Part shown: positions 48,040 to 59,567 of the stretch, in pieces | How positions within the stretch are numbered: position 1 is the stretch's first letter | Layout of the letters: every line of letters begins with the position of its first letter | NCBI GenBank assembly: GCA_000934385.1 | Contig: KN880489.1 | Span: 1-64,000, forward strand | Direction of reading: 5' to 3' | Source: Cylindrobasidium torrendii FP15055 ss-10 | Taxonomy: Eukaryota > Basidiomycota > Agaricomycetes > Agaricales > Physalacriaceae | Length of the DNA: 64,000 bases | Position numbers and translations under genes: made by a program | Notes under the pieces: generated by a model | What the model saw: only the letters and a program-made list of their open reading frames with translations | Databases searched by the model: none | What the model was told of the DNA's origin: nothing

Positions 48040-49073
48040 ATGTTCGCATCCTTCCTCCGACGACCACCTGCGCGCACGCCTCCGCTTGGCTCCCGTGGAT
48101 TTCTAACGGGATTATTCGGGCGCAAATCATCCGTACCAGCTATCTACAAGCCGCGCCGAGAACGCTGGATTACCCCAACTGTCGTCGTGGTGGGCTGCAT
48201 TCCGGTGCTCACATTCTTTCTCGGGACATGGCAGTTGCAACGCCTACAATGGAAGGTGAATCTCATCGACGAGCTTACAGAAAAGCTGCAGCTCGCCCCA
48301 TTATCACTGCCCCGCAAAGTGAAGTGTGTATCGCACGCACAACTGGCCAATGTTCATTCTCATTCCGTTCTTAGCCTATCTGTGCTTCCTGAATTCGCTT
48401 GGAGAAAAGTTGGAGTCAAAGGAAGGTTCGACCATGCCCATACCATTCTCATAGGCCCGCGCGTCCGCGAGGGCGTCCACGGTGTAAATGTCATTGTCCC
48501 ACTCATCCGCGAAGATGGCACAACTATCTTGGTCGACCGTGGATTCATCAGCAATGAAATCGCCAAAGGATTCGATTTCTCGCAACCAGATGGGGAAGTC
48601 GCCGTCCTTGGAATGCTGCGACTGTCACAACCTCGGAATACCTTCACGCCGGACAACAAACCAGAAAAGGGCGAATGGTACTGGGTTGATGTTAATGGCA
48701 TGGCTGAGTTTGCTGGTGGTGAGAAAGCAAATGTTCAAGCTGTTTTAGTAGAGGAGATATTTGGTATGTCTTGCCGTCATCTACTTTCTTCGAGCTAACC
48801 ATGCCATTAGATGGGCATGCCGGTGACGCTAACAGAAAGATTATGCATGGCGAACCAGTTGGCCGAACGGCCACGGTCAACCTCCGTAACTCTCACTTAT
48901 CATACGTGATAACCTGGTGCGTGCACTCAAATCACTTGTGAGTCGCGCTCGGGCTCAGAGACTCCAGGTTTTCCCTCTCAGCGTTGACAACATTCATGTT
49001 CCTCCGCCTGTTGCGAAACAGGAGCAAAAACAATGTTCGTGCTATGCCACGATATGGAAAATCTCTATTCTGA
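48040..49073 (+). CDS. SHY1: Cytochrome oxidase assembly protein SHY1 (SURF1)
   Basis: SHY1/SURF1 is a mitochondrial inner-membrane chaperone for maturation of cytochrome oxidase subunit 1 haem centres. Four exons (48040-48323, 48375-48763, 48811-48916, 48968-49073) give 294 residues. The N-terminus is Arg-rich and non-acidic (MFASFLRRPPARTPPLGSRG), fitting a targeting presequence. The first membrane helix is VVVVGCIPVLTFFLGTWQLQ followed by RLQWK, the SURF1 signature. GRFDHAHTILIGPR and VNVIVPLIREDGTTILVDRG then FI mark the intermembrane-space domain. The second helix near the C-terminus is SYVITWFSLSALTTFMFLRL, built across the last intron. It is head-to-head with SLA2. Confidence 0.93.
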
Positions 49074-49206
49074 GGATAACCACTCACAATAACAATATCC
49101 TTTGTTCTGCCCTTTTTTGATGTTATGCTGTCTCTGGATCTTTCCCGTAAGGGTGAATGATTGTCGACCGTAATTGTCATTCTTGTTGTCCCTTCGTTGT
49201 CGCCGG

Positions 49207-49240
49207 CCAATGAGGCCCTCCCGGTTTCTGGGTATATAAA
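49207..49240 (+). promoter_or_regulatory. CCAAT and TATA core promoter
   Basis: A CCAAT motif near 49207-49211 is followed by TATATAAA at 49233-49240, 75 bp above the ATG at 49315. The combination is the clearest core promoter in the window and suggests strong or inducible transcription of the gene that follows. Confidence 0.7.
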
Positions 49241-49314
49241 GGGGGCGGCCTTGGTCCTTCAGCTCTGGCTTGCTTTTCTCTCACGCTGACAGCCTGGACA
49301 CCGACTGCCTGAAA

Positions 49315-50109
49315 ATGCCTATGCACAACCGCCCTGCGACACCCTGTGCATCGCATGCAAGCTCTATGGCAAAGAACCAGGCCAGCGTGCAGAGCCCGTA
49401 TACCCCGGGAGGCTACATATACTCGCCTCAGAGCTCACGTCCATCGAGCCCCGCTTCATCGAGCCCCGCTCCATCGGAATCTCGTCTCACGTACTCGCCT
49501 CAGACTATCTACAGGCTGTCTCCGCAGAGCAGTTTGAGTTCTTCGTCTTCGAAGCACCCCCAACCAACGTACCTCCAGCCTGCTACGAGCCCTTCCTCTC
49601 TCCCGGGATCACCTATCGCAATACTTGCATCTCCTCTGTCTAGTTCGGGTATGTCCACATTTCGTAACGTATGCAGTACTTATGAGGCATCTCCAGACTC
49701 TGGTATTGGCGTCCCGAGCAATAGCAACTCACCCCGCCCCAAGAAGGAGAAGCCACGCCCAAGCCCACTGCGCATGACAAGCTCTCCAGCGTCTTTCCAT
49801 TCTCCGACGCCGAATGCGCCTACTTCTTGTTATCCACCTTTCGAAATGACCGAGATGATGTCGCCTCCGCCTCGCGGCGGTCAATTCGACCAGCCTGTGC
49901 GATATCACATTGCGCCTGCGCCTGCACACGACAGGGTTGGTCTAGTCGGCCATCAGGACAAACACACAATCAATGGGGGCCAAGATTCTCTTGTGTATGG
50001 GGGGTCGACGAGTAGTAGTACGAGGGCTCATCGTTACGAGCATCAGAACATGCTAGGACTGTATAGGAGCGAGGATGTTGGGCATGATCACCCTCCACAA
50101 AGTATGTAG
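49315..50109 (+). CDS. Low-complexity Ser/Pro-rich protein, 264 aa
   Basis: An intronless frame whose ATG at 49315 lies well placed below a TATA box. The protein starts MPMHNRPATPCASHASSMAK and is dominated by Ser, Pro and Tyr (PYTPGGYIYSPQSSRPSSPA; RLSPQSSLSSSSSKHPQPTY). A motif EASPDSGIGVP and a Pro-rich FEMTEMMSPPPRGGQFDQPV segment are the least repetitive parts. It ends VGHDHPPQSM. There is no signal peptide, membrane segment or catalytic motif. It could be a transcriptional activator tail or a stress-induced disordered protein, but I do not recognise it. Confidence 0.6.
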   Translation: MPMHNRPATPCASHASSMAKNQASVQSPYTPGGYIYSPQSSRPSSPASSSPAPSESRLTYSPQTIYRLSPQSSLSSSSSKHPQPTYLQPATSPSSLPGSPIAILASPLSSSGMSTFRNVCSTYEASPDSGIGVPSNSNSPRPKKEKPRPSPLRMTSSPASFHSPTPNAPTSCYPPFEMTEMMSPPPRGGQFDQPVRYHIAPAPAHDRVGLVGHQDKHTINGGQDSLVYGGSTSSSTRAHRYEHQNMLGLYRSEDVGHDHPPQSM

Positions 50110-50420
50110 TATATAGTCAGTTACATTCAACTGTTGCAATGAAAGCAAGTTCAAGTTAGTTAGCCCGGTTAGAGTGAGCAACATTGTGTTTCCATTGTGA
50201 GGGCGTTGAAGACTAATACCGGCAAGAAGCGTTCAACGTTTCAGCACTTACAGAAAAAGTGCGTGTGTAAAGCAAGCTAGCTGCGAGAGCAGTGACATAC
50301 TACTGTAGCTTATGGAGATAGTAGAAATCACGATTCGTGCGCTGTGCCTGTCAATTGTACATGTAAGGATCGGCACGTGCTCTTCCTCTACTCCTCCCTC
50401 TCATCAGCTGGCTGTCCATA
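50110..50420. other. Intergenic region
   Basis: About 310 bases between two plus-strand genes, with no gene or clear core promoter recognised. Confidence 0.4.
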
Positions 50421-53400
50421 ATGGACGGTACGGACGTCCCCGTCGCGTCTACGTCGTCTCGCACATCTGGCCCTCGCAATGCACGCATACAGTTCTCGGA
50501 CCAACCAAGCGATCCGCAACATGATGCAGGCCCACCAAAGTCAAGAGTCAAGAGACGGACAACGATGCCGCCGTCCGCTAGTGCACCCTTACCGCGCAAG
50601 AGTGCCGCGCTCGAATCACATCCAGGAAACAACCCTCCGCATCCAAGAAGGCGAAAAGCTTCAAACTCATTGGCCAACGCAAATCCTGCTACGCAGAATC
50701 GCAAAGGGCCATTCCTGTATAATGATCAAGACTCAGGATTCGACTCTCCTCCGTCTTCAACAATAAACGCATTCTCCGATGAGTATGACCTTGGTGCGCC
50801 AAACTAATCATCCATTCCGGTCTCATTTGCTCATATCCATTACAGCACATGAAGGCAAGCCTTCGTCACCAGCCGCTGCCCGTCTCAGGATTTACCTCCC
50901 TCTTAGACCCTCAAATATTACAGGATGTTCAGCGCGCGCTCAAACTCAAAGCTCGACGGGAAGCTCGAATGAAGCTCGAGACGCAGACACAATATTCTCA
51001 GGCTTTGTCTACCAATTGGAGTTCAGCTTCCAATCCTTTTCCAACTGCGCAACCTTCTGCAGCCACCTCTGCAGCAGCAGCCTCATCGACCTTTCCGCGG
51101 CTATCTCAAACGAGCTCGGACATTGACTTTAGTCCGTCCACCAGTGCAGCTTTCCGGTTGGGCTTACATCCGGTCCCAACTTCCATCGACGACGGTCTTA
51201 CCATTGATTGGAGTGTCAATGCTGACGAAGACCGTATGGACCGGCGTTGGACCATGTCCATGAGTAAGAAGAAAGGCAAAGAAAGGGCGCCACCCATTTC
51301 AGCTACGGCACTGGATGCCCAAGAGAACAGGTACAAAGGTATGTGCAACTACAGCATTTCTTGCGTTATTTAACTCTCAATAGCGCGTCTTTCTCGTATC
51401 AAGACTATAGCGTCTCCCCAGACCATGCGGAAGCGCGCCATCATTGCTGATCAACTCGAGCGTCAGTACAAGGTCATCTACGGCAGCGTAACGGGCGGAG
51501 AACCTGCAGAGTACAGTTGGAACCTACTCACAGTGTCCCGGTGGTGGGGCTCACAACCGAGCATCGTCAGAACTACGTTGGACAAAGCGGAGCCATTCAC
51601 ATGGCTTCGCCACTTAGACCAACGAGCACCTAAAGTTGCAGTCAATGGTCAGGCGCGTTCTCACTGGCATCTCACTGCGCTCGTCATGGAAGAGTACATT
51701 AGCGCACAGCGAGTGCACGGGTTTACTACGATCATTCAAAATCCAACACCTAGTCCTCAGCCCACTTCACCGCATTTCTCTCCCTCGCCTTCTAACTATC
51801 CGTCCTCGTCTGTCCTTCCTATCCATGGCACTGGCCTCTTCCATGTATCCTCTCATTCATCCTCTCAATCTGCACTCGGACCATCGCTTACCAGATACCG
51901 ATCCAACGAAGGCCGAATTTCGTTCGAGCCTCTCATCGAGTCGTCAGCTATGGACTCAGTCTCGCGCAAAAGTGCGGAATCCAGCTATAGTGGCGGTCAC
52001 CCAGGCGCTGGCGCTATCTATCCCCTTCAACCACCAATCATGCTTAGCTCTCCGGCAAGCAGTCGCCTCAATATCCATTCGAAGATGTACAGGGACCGTT
52101 CGAACGATAGTGACGACGCCTCTGCGCCCAACTCCATATCGGGTCATTCACATGAAGACAGTGGTCATACTAGAAAAACATTCTCACTCAACATGGACGT
52201 CCTTGAACGCACGAGTTTATCTACCAAGGATGGACCCCGCTCACTCGTTGGTGAAAGTCTGTCCACACCGCCTTCCCCCTCGCGCCCCATGAATCTCAAG
52301 ACAATGTCACTGGACGGGGTATCTTCCAACATGTTCTCGCGAGTGAAGCCATCCCCAGTGCATTCCCGGCGTTCATCGACAACCAACGTCAATCGCGTGG
52401 AACGAACGAAGGGAAGGCCCGCCGCGCTCAATCTCGAACCAAACCAGGCAGAATTAGACAGGAAGCGGCAAGAGCACGAAGAGCAGGAGAACATGCACAG
52501 GGAATACGAACACAAGTCTCGGTATGTTCGGAGGATGGACCGTGCGCATGTGAGCTAACTCAACCCGCGCAGACTTCTGAAGGAGGCAGCAAACCAGAAC
52601 TCTCGTATTCGCCAACTTTTGAACAGACTCGCTGCCGGTGCACGGGAATATGATCTCATGCAGAACAGTTTGTCTGCCCTTCTCGATGTCCCCATTCCTG
52701 GATTACCAGCAGAGCTTTTGGAAGCCTTCAGCCACGATCCTTGTGCTGTCATTGGTGCGACTCGTCGGCTGGAGGGCTGGCGTGCGGTGGAGGACATACA
52801 TGCACGCATCATCCGACAGAGGACGATTTTCGACAATTTTCTGTCACTGCAACACAACCCAAACGCATCTTTGGTTGATGACAACATCGCGAAGAAGCCC
52901 GTGGCTTCGCTTCATGAGACTCTGGAACAGTTGCGCTCCTTGAAAGTGGAGATTTTGGAAAAGGCACAACGGGTTGCCCACAAACTGTCCAGCGTCCAGG
53001 TGTTGCACCGAGAGGTCAAATCGGAGTACAATGATGCACTTGCGCATACATCTACTGTGTACCCAGAGGTATGTTTCTTCCTCACGCCATGCGTTTGATT
53101 GACCGCTGCCTAGATTTCGAGGATTACAGCATTGGATGAGTCCTATAAAGACTCGTATCAACACTTCTGGGAGATGGGAATGGACGCGGTGACGTTCCTC
53201 CTTGACAGCTTTACACCCTTCTGGAGAACGTACGGGAAGACTATCGGAGAAGATGTTCAAGATTTCCTGATCATTCCACTCTATCGCAACGAGTTCACTG
53301 GCCAGACCAAGAGATACCTCATCGAGTCTCTGCCGAAACGCTCAATCAAGCACTGGTTTTTCTTGGTGGCCTTCTTCTACGGGACCTTAGCGGTCGTTGT

Positions 53401-53608
53401 TCTGCAGAGTCGTGCGGCGGTCACATCTTCAATGAACATCAGCCTGTCATGGATCCCGTATGACTGGCTCCGAATCATCTCGTTCCCTTTCTTTACGGTT
53501 GGAATAGTAGCGCAGTGGGTTGCAGTCATCGTCGAGCTTTTGATTTTGTTGACGCAATTTGGTGTTCTCATCTGGTGGATTGGTTGGACAATCAAGCTCT
53601 TCAACTAA
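50421..53608 (+). CDS. Large coiled-coil membrane protein, 983 aa, unknown function
   Basis: Five exons (50421-50793, 50889-51338, 51384-52521, 52573-53068, 53114-53608) sum to exactly 984 codons. The first intron, 95 nt, must use the acceptor at 50888; the nearer acceptor at 50845 would break the frame. The N-terminal two-thirds are Ser/Pro-rich and disordered, with an ILQDVQRALKLKARREARMK helix around residue 130. A coiled-coil region follows (ELDRKRQEHEEQENMHREYE; KEAANQNSRIRQLLNRLAAG). The C-terminus has hydrophobic helices: HWFFLVAFFYGTLAVVVLQS, LRIISFPFFTVGIVAQWVAV and IVELLILLTQFGVLIWWIGW. The protein is probably anchored in an organelle membrane by these. I do not recognise a family; the hydrophobic anchor and coiled coil suggest a tether or scaffold. 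Confidence 0.78.
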
Positions 53609-53874
53609 CGTGCTTACTCAATTATTAAACGGTTTCGCTAGCTGTCTTTGTTATGCTTAATTTATCTGTATGATATTGCCTGGGTATACTATGCGCTACT
53701 CACCATCGTCTTTCGCTCTTTCCTGCATTTACTTTGACGTTCATTCCCTTATCCTTGTTTACCTCACTAAACGATCGGTGGTACTGCTGCCGCGGACCTC
53801 CGACCAAGTGATCAAATTTAATCTCCAGTCATAATCGCGTCGGCCTTGTCTCTTACCTCCAAGTGCGATCAGCA

Positions 53875-56058
53875 ATGACCAGCCGCGTCCGTGAGTGAAG
53901 TCAAATTTGACGTGGCATTGTTGTTCAAAATACGGCTCAGAAAAGGGAGGGTCTATATTCCGTCCAGTGGCCAAAGCGCGCGCTCGAACTGCAGGGCCGT
54001 TGGGAGATACGCCATCAATATCAAGAGCTACCGAAGCCCCGCGCAGTTCGCAGACACCCGCACCTACTCAACAGACACAAAGTCACACTCAACTACCACC
54101 TCCGCAGACTCCGACCTCTTCACAGCCCATTAGCATTGACCTAGGCAAGGAAACAGCCACCCCGGCTGCAAACAAGCCTCCGGCCATCCGAACGAGTGCA
54201 GCTCCCCCTCCCATTGCAAGCTCATCCAGAGCAACACCTACTTCTGGACCACGAGCTCCGACCATTGGGCGGTCAACCCCAGTGCCCGTTGCATCATCCA
54301 GTCGTGCACGTCCTTCCATATCCACTGCAGATCGTTCACAGACGCCCTCTGAACCACCAATATCCGCAACTTCGACCCAGCAGTCGCAGTTCTCACAGCT
54401 TCCCAATGATCCCATGTCTTCGGAAGACTTCAGGGCTATGCTTTCGTCCTCTGGGGTTGAAGATGCTCTCCAACATGCTCTAACAGCTGCGGCTGGGTCG
54501 ACGGACTCCTCTGGAATGCCTCCACCACCCATTGACCCTGCGTTGATGAATTTGATATCACAATTGCCGCTCGACGAAATCGTAGCCAACGTCCCTCAAC
54601 GAAATATGCCGACACAGGACGAGCCAGCAGAGCAAAGCACCTCGACGTCAACAGTGAAGAAGCCAACTCGGCAGCGCAGATCGCGTAAGCCGTCACAGAA
54701 CGCGATTACTGATGAAGACGACGACGAAGACGCTTCACCTCCCAAGAAGCGAGCAAAGAGAAAGAGAACGGATGATGCTACTACCCCAAAGAAGACTACT
54801 CGGCGGCGGAAATCCGTCATTACCAGCGATGATGAGGGTCAGGACGGGATGTTGATCTGGCAGGTAGAAGATGGGGCAGAGGTGTCAGCCAAGGACGCGA
54901 AGAGAAAACGTGCTACTTCTGGCACTCCTCGAACTCGCAAGAAACGTACCCCGTCATTGCCGCCTTACGATCCCACTGCGGACCCTGGAGAGCAGATCGA
55001 CCCCACTATTGTGACAATGGCGTCGCTGTGCGAGGACACTGGTTTCGGTCGTGTGAGCAGTAAAGCGATGGAAATCCAGAAGAATCATGTGCAATGGAAA
55101 CAGGCAAATCGCCAAAGGATGGCGGACATGCGCGCAAAGTCAGAAAGGAAGAAATATGGGTTGAAGGACAGCGACGATGAAGGGGAGACTACCAAGAAGG
55201 AGCCACAGTCTGCTGGAGGCTTGACCTCTGTCGACAAGGACGCTGAAGGCGTGGTGGAAGAGGAAGAGCCCGGAGTCGTTGACGAGACTGGCCAGGGTTT
55301 CGACTACTCACAACGGCTTGTGGCCAACCGATATAATGCTCAAGTTCGTATCGGACCCAATGGCGAAACTATCATCGACGAGCAATCTCTGACGATAGAC
55401 CGTGACGAAAACGATGCTACAGAACATTACACCCAAATCACGGAGTCGGACACCAGCAAATTTACTAATTCAAGCACGTATACCAAACGCTTGCGGGGGT
55501 CACGATGGAGCGGCGAAGAGACTGAATTGTTTTACGATGTGCTTTGCTCTTCTTCTTCCTTCCGGCCTTATTCTGACCATGTCGCAGGCTCTCATGCAAT
55601 ACGGCGAGAACTATGAGTTGATATCGATGATTCTTCCTGGGCGGGATAGGAAGGCGTGTAAAAACAAGTTCAAGGCAGAGGATAAGAGGAACCCGACTCG
55701 CATCACCTTTGCGCTCAAGAACAAAAAACCCATTGGTATGTCTTTCCGACTGGTATGGGCAAGCTGCTGTATTAACCGTCATACAGACATGGAAGTCTTG
55801 TCGCGTTTGACTGGAAAGGACTTTTCTGGCCCTGTTCCCGAAATCGCTGCGCCCCCGCCACCTAATGCTGCACCTCCGGGCGAAAGCGATGAGGCGTTGC
55901 ACCAAATCAAGACTTCGTCTTCGCGTCCAACAACGCCGGCTCCTCAAAAGAAGCGCTCGCGCAAGCAAACGGATGTGGGTGATGGAGTAGAGATCATGGG
56001 GACGGTGGACGATTTCATGGACGAGGATGAGGTGCTTGTCGAGTTAGACAAACGCTAA
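53875..56058 (+). CDS. BDP1: TFIIIB subunit BDP1 (B'')
   Basis: BDP1 completes TFIIIB, which recruits RNA polymerase III. A 16 nt first exon (53875-53890) joins exon 2 (53941) to give MTSRVQKGGSIFRPVAKARA, the conserved BDP1 start; exons 55588-55735 and 55787-56058 complete 677 residues. The middle is Ser/Pro-rich and basic (KKPTRQRRSRKPS). The extended SANT region reads LRGSRWSGEETELFYDALMQ, YGENYELISMILPGRDRKAC and KNKFKAEDKRNPTRITFALK, with an intron inside. The segment IDEQSLTIDRDE before it is also typical. The C-terminus is acidic (DDFMDEDEVLVELDKR). Without splicing out the 49 nt intron the SANT domain is interrupted. Confidence 0.93.
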
Positions 56059-56321
56059 ATTGAAAGGGAGGAAAGAAAGAAGAGGCTTTAATTTTATGTA
56101 TATTTGCCAACTATAACAATGTACAGTACCAGTGCGATAAATTGTAGTGGAAGCGTATAGCCTGTCTCGTAGTTTTGTAGTTTTTTTTGTAGGCTGTCTC
56201 CTCCATATTCTTACAGAGTGTCACATCTGGATGCATGCCCTTGCCCTTGAGGGCTGTTCAATTTCGACACGGTACACGTTTGTTTCGATCACCAGGAAAT
56301 GCTTTGGTTGTGGCTGTGCTC

Positions 56322-58360
56322 TTAGAATCGCTTCAGTCTTGCTTCTGCGGCTGGGTATACCAACTCGTCCCCAACAAAATACAAAAGGTCAGCGGGAATG
56401 CCTCTGCCCCTGAATGGGTCGATGCTAATCCAGTACGGTTCGCATCCAGCATTGGGAGTGCCGTTCAACTGGGGACGACCGAATGCGATTCTACGTGAAA
56501 CTTCAGTCACATACCCGCCTACATCATAATCGACTAGAGCGCACCTAAACTCGCCCGGTCTGCCAGTGGACCATAGAGTCGCAGGGTTACCATCGCCTGC
56601 CAAACGCAGAATGTCGATGTCTTCGACAATCAACAAGTCCAGGCAAAGGACGCCATCCTTCGACACGGAAACGCTTGCCAGTCCGTTGGTACTTGTCCAT
56701 AGTCCTGCGTAATTGGCTGCTACGACGCCTTTGAGAACGTCCTCAAATGCAGGTTGGAAGAAAGAGACCGCTTCTGCGGTGAGTGTCACTGTGTCGTCGT
56801 ATTCTCCGGTAACAAGGACGATGACCCCATACGAGAAGGCAGGGTTCAGCGCAAACTGAGAGTGGTATCCAGGAAGGTTTCCGCCTGGGAGAAAAGTCAG
56901 TCCACTGCGCGTGACAAATGATAACGGTTGACCTTTGTTGTAGAGCCGAACACCAGGTCGAATCTTCAGGATCTCCCAGGGAGCGCCAACTTCGAGGAAC
57001 CCGTCTGACCAGCCGTGAAGCGGGCGTAGCCATTCTCGAACAACATATTCGGAGATGACGCTTCCTTTTTGTGTAGGTGCGAGGAGGGATTGCATGACCT
57101 TTGTCAGGTCGGCCAGAGAACTGTACTGGCCACCAGATGGATCTGTCCAGTTCTGGAACTGAAAGTCCTGCACGAGTCGCTTAGTTCGAGTCGAGAGATT
57201 TCCGTGTAATGGAACTCACCGCTAGCTCTGAAGACTTCTTGGGCACTGCGAGATGCTCCGTGTGTGCACTGCCAGGAGCTCCGTAGAAGCTACCATTGAG
57301 GCCAAGGGGTTCGAAGATATCTCGTTTGACCATGTCGTTGTGAGATTCCGCAGAGGTCAGTTCATCGCTGAGTTTTTCTGCACCAAGGTTTGCTATGCCC
57401 AACAAATCCATTCCCGTGTTCGAGTAGATGGGATATGAATAGGGTGGTGCAATGAGAGGTTCCGATGCGATAGCTTCAAGCATTCCCTTTTGTGTTGCAC
57501 CAGTGGTGTCGGGAGATTTCTCACGATTATCGACGTGTGGGTAAGTGTCAAAGTCCACATTAGGGTAGTCTCTTCCGATACCTGGGGAGTATGAGCAAGA
57601 ATGATGCGCCGTCTATGGACGGTACATACCTGATAGATGGCTAGCTAACTGACGAAGGGTGATTGGTGCCTGCTGTGATGTAGAGCAGGAACGATTGTTT
57701 CCTTCGAGGTAATCTACCCAGCTGTAGCATGGGTAGCTGAAGTGAGGAACGTATTTCGTAACAGGGTCATCCCTGCACGACTTGATCAGTAAGAAACTTC
57801 CCAATGGATGGATGTTACGACTACCAACTAAGCGTTCCCTTCTCACGGAGGATAAGGGTTTCGAGGACAGTAAACATTTTTGTGATGCTTGCAATCCGGT
57901 AGATGGAATGGCTGTCAACAGGTGCGGATGGAGAGCTCTCGTTTGCGCGGAGTACACCGTAGCTGCGCTCGAACACGGTGCCGAATGGAGTGACAACAGC
58001 GACCGAAAGGCTGTCGATATCGTCCTCAGACGCCCGTGCGGCGAGGAATGCGCCAAGTCCGGCGCTTGCTGCTGCCAGGCGCGGGTCATTGGCGTCAACA
58101 GGATAGTCGTTCAAGAGAGTTGGAAGTGGAGGACTGCATTTTCCAGGAGCAATCACAGAATGCAAAGACCGATAACCAGTTCCGACAAAAGCTGCTACTG
58201 CTGCCAAAATGACGAGCAACACTGTGCGACCGAGCTTTCTGCCAGAGTGGGAGTTCGCCGGTGATCTCGCCCCAGGAGCCTTGTCCATTGCGTTGGCCAT
58301 CGCAGAACGTTGTAATCTGTACCAACCGTCACTAATGGGTCCGATCTCTAGGCGCGTCAT
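56322..58360 (-). CDS. Membrane-anchored serine beta-lactamase-like protein
   Basis: The fold is that of class C beta-lactamases, penicillin-binding proteins and LACTB; in fungi these are usually esterases or peptidases of unknown substrate. The Met at 58360 opens MTRLEIGPISDGWYRLQRSA and a hydrophobic anchor TVLLVILAAVAAFVGTGYRS. The SxxK motif is RIASITKMF. The YxN motif is PIYSNTGMDLLGI. The region LRQLASHLSG is split by introns. The domain ends around GGNLPGYHSQFALNPAFSYG, where the KTG-like strand would be. Then a C-terminal beta-rich domain runs to AEARLKRF. Both catalytic motifs are kept, so an active hydrolase is likely. It faces outward if the N-terminal segment is a signal anchor. 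It is head-to-head with the NDUFA9-like gene, 77 bp apart. Confidence 0.85.
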
Positions 58361-58437
58361 TTCGATCGCGTCTGTCCCCCACACCAATCTCTGCCTCTCA
58401 CTTCCACTTTCACACCGCCATTCTCTCCGTTTTCCCA

Positions 58438-59567
58438 ATGTCGCCCAAAGTCATTATCTGCGGTGCCGGCTTCATTGGTAAATTAACCACTGGATGACTT
58501 GAAGCCTTACAACCGTACAACCAGGACGCGCTGTTGCTCGTAAATTGACCTCCAACTCCGTCAAAGTCGCCTTTTCTGGAAGGAGCCCAGAGCGATCCTA
58601 TGAATCTTTGCGGGCTTCTACACCCAGCGAGCTACTTCTCCCGCCCATTCGTGCCGACATAACACGGCCAGAATCTCTCGATGCCGCCTTCAAGGACGCG
58701 AACCTTGTCGTTTCGCTGGTCGGCATTCTCCAAGGCTCACGACAAGATTTCGAAAACATACAATGGAAAGGAGCAGCCAATGTTGCACGAGCGGCCAAAG
58801 CGGCCGGCGCCAACCTCATTCATCTCAGTGCTATTGGTGCTGATGCTACTAGCTCCATTGACTATGCACGTACAAAGGCGTTAGGCGAGGCGGCGGTATT
58901 CCAAGAACACTCAAATGCTACAATCATCCGGCCGAGTCTCGTATTTGGACCAGAAGACGCGCTTTTCAACGTAACATCATGTCTATCAGCGAGTCCACAT
59001 ATCGTCTCAGCTCTTATATAGCGGTTCTCTCTGCTGTCACAATTCTTGCCATCCCTGCCTGCCTTTGGAGGAGGTAGTTCACTCTTCCAACCTGTTTACG
59101 TCGAAGATATTGCTCGGCTGGTTTCTCTGTTGACATTGAACCCGGACGCCCAGAAGGAGTTTGCAGGCAAGGTCATCGAAGCTGGTGGTCCCGATGGTAA
59201 ATTTCCCTCCATTCTTTGCCGCTTGGACCTCACTCTATTTCAGTGTTTGCATGGAAAGAACTTATGAACCTGGTACTCAAGTTTAACGGACGACGGAGAT
59301 TAGTGTTGCCTCTGCCTTTCTTTGTGGGAAAGCTCATGGGCGCGGTCCTTGAGCAACTCCCACAAAGCCCGTTGTCACTGACAAGGGACCAGGTTTTTAG
59401 TTCTTCCTTGCGCTAGGCCATGATTAACGCATATTCAGGTGGAATCCTTGAAAACCAACAATATTGTCAGTCCTACCGCAATTTCCCTGCAAAGAGTATT
59501 GGAGAAGTACGAGCCGGGTGATTCTCTTGGATCCGTGCACCACATTGTTCCCACATACATGAAATGA
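58438..59567 (+). CDS. NDUFA9/COQ11-like atypical SDR
   Basis: An NAD(P)-binding Rossmann protein of the extended/atypical SDR group. The start MSPKVIICGAGFIG joins across an intron to RAVARKLTSNSVKVAFSGRS. Then VVSLVGILQGSRQDFENIQW, AAGANLIHLSAIGADATSSI and DYARTKALGEAAVFQ (Tyr and Lys kept), RPSLVFGPEDALFN, FQPVYVEDIARLV, and LVLPLPFFVGKLMGAVLEQL with LTRDQVESLKTNNIVS. This layout matches bacterial and fungal proteins called complex I NDUFA9-family or, in yeast, Coq11. It is shorter than the true fungal complex I 40 kDa subunit. Mitochondrial location and a role in ubiquinone or complex I biogenesis are inferred from relatives only. No presequence is obvious in the first exon. Confidence 0.82.

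Noticed and set aside
50794..50845. A frameshift in the 983-residue protein gene
   Set aside because: At first the nearest acceptor broke the frame, but the acceptor ending at 50888 gives an exact in-frame total of 984 codons, so no error need be assumed.
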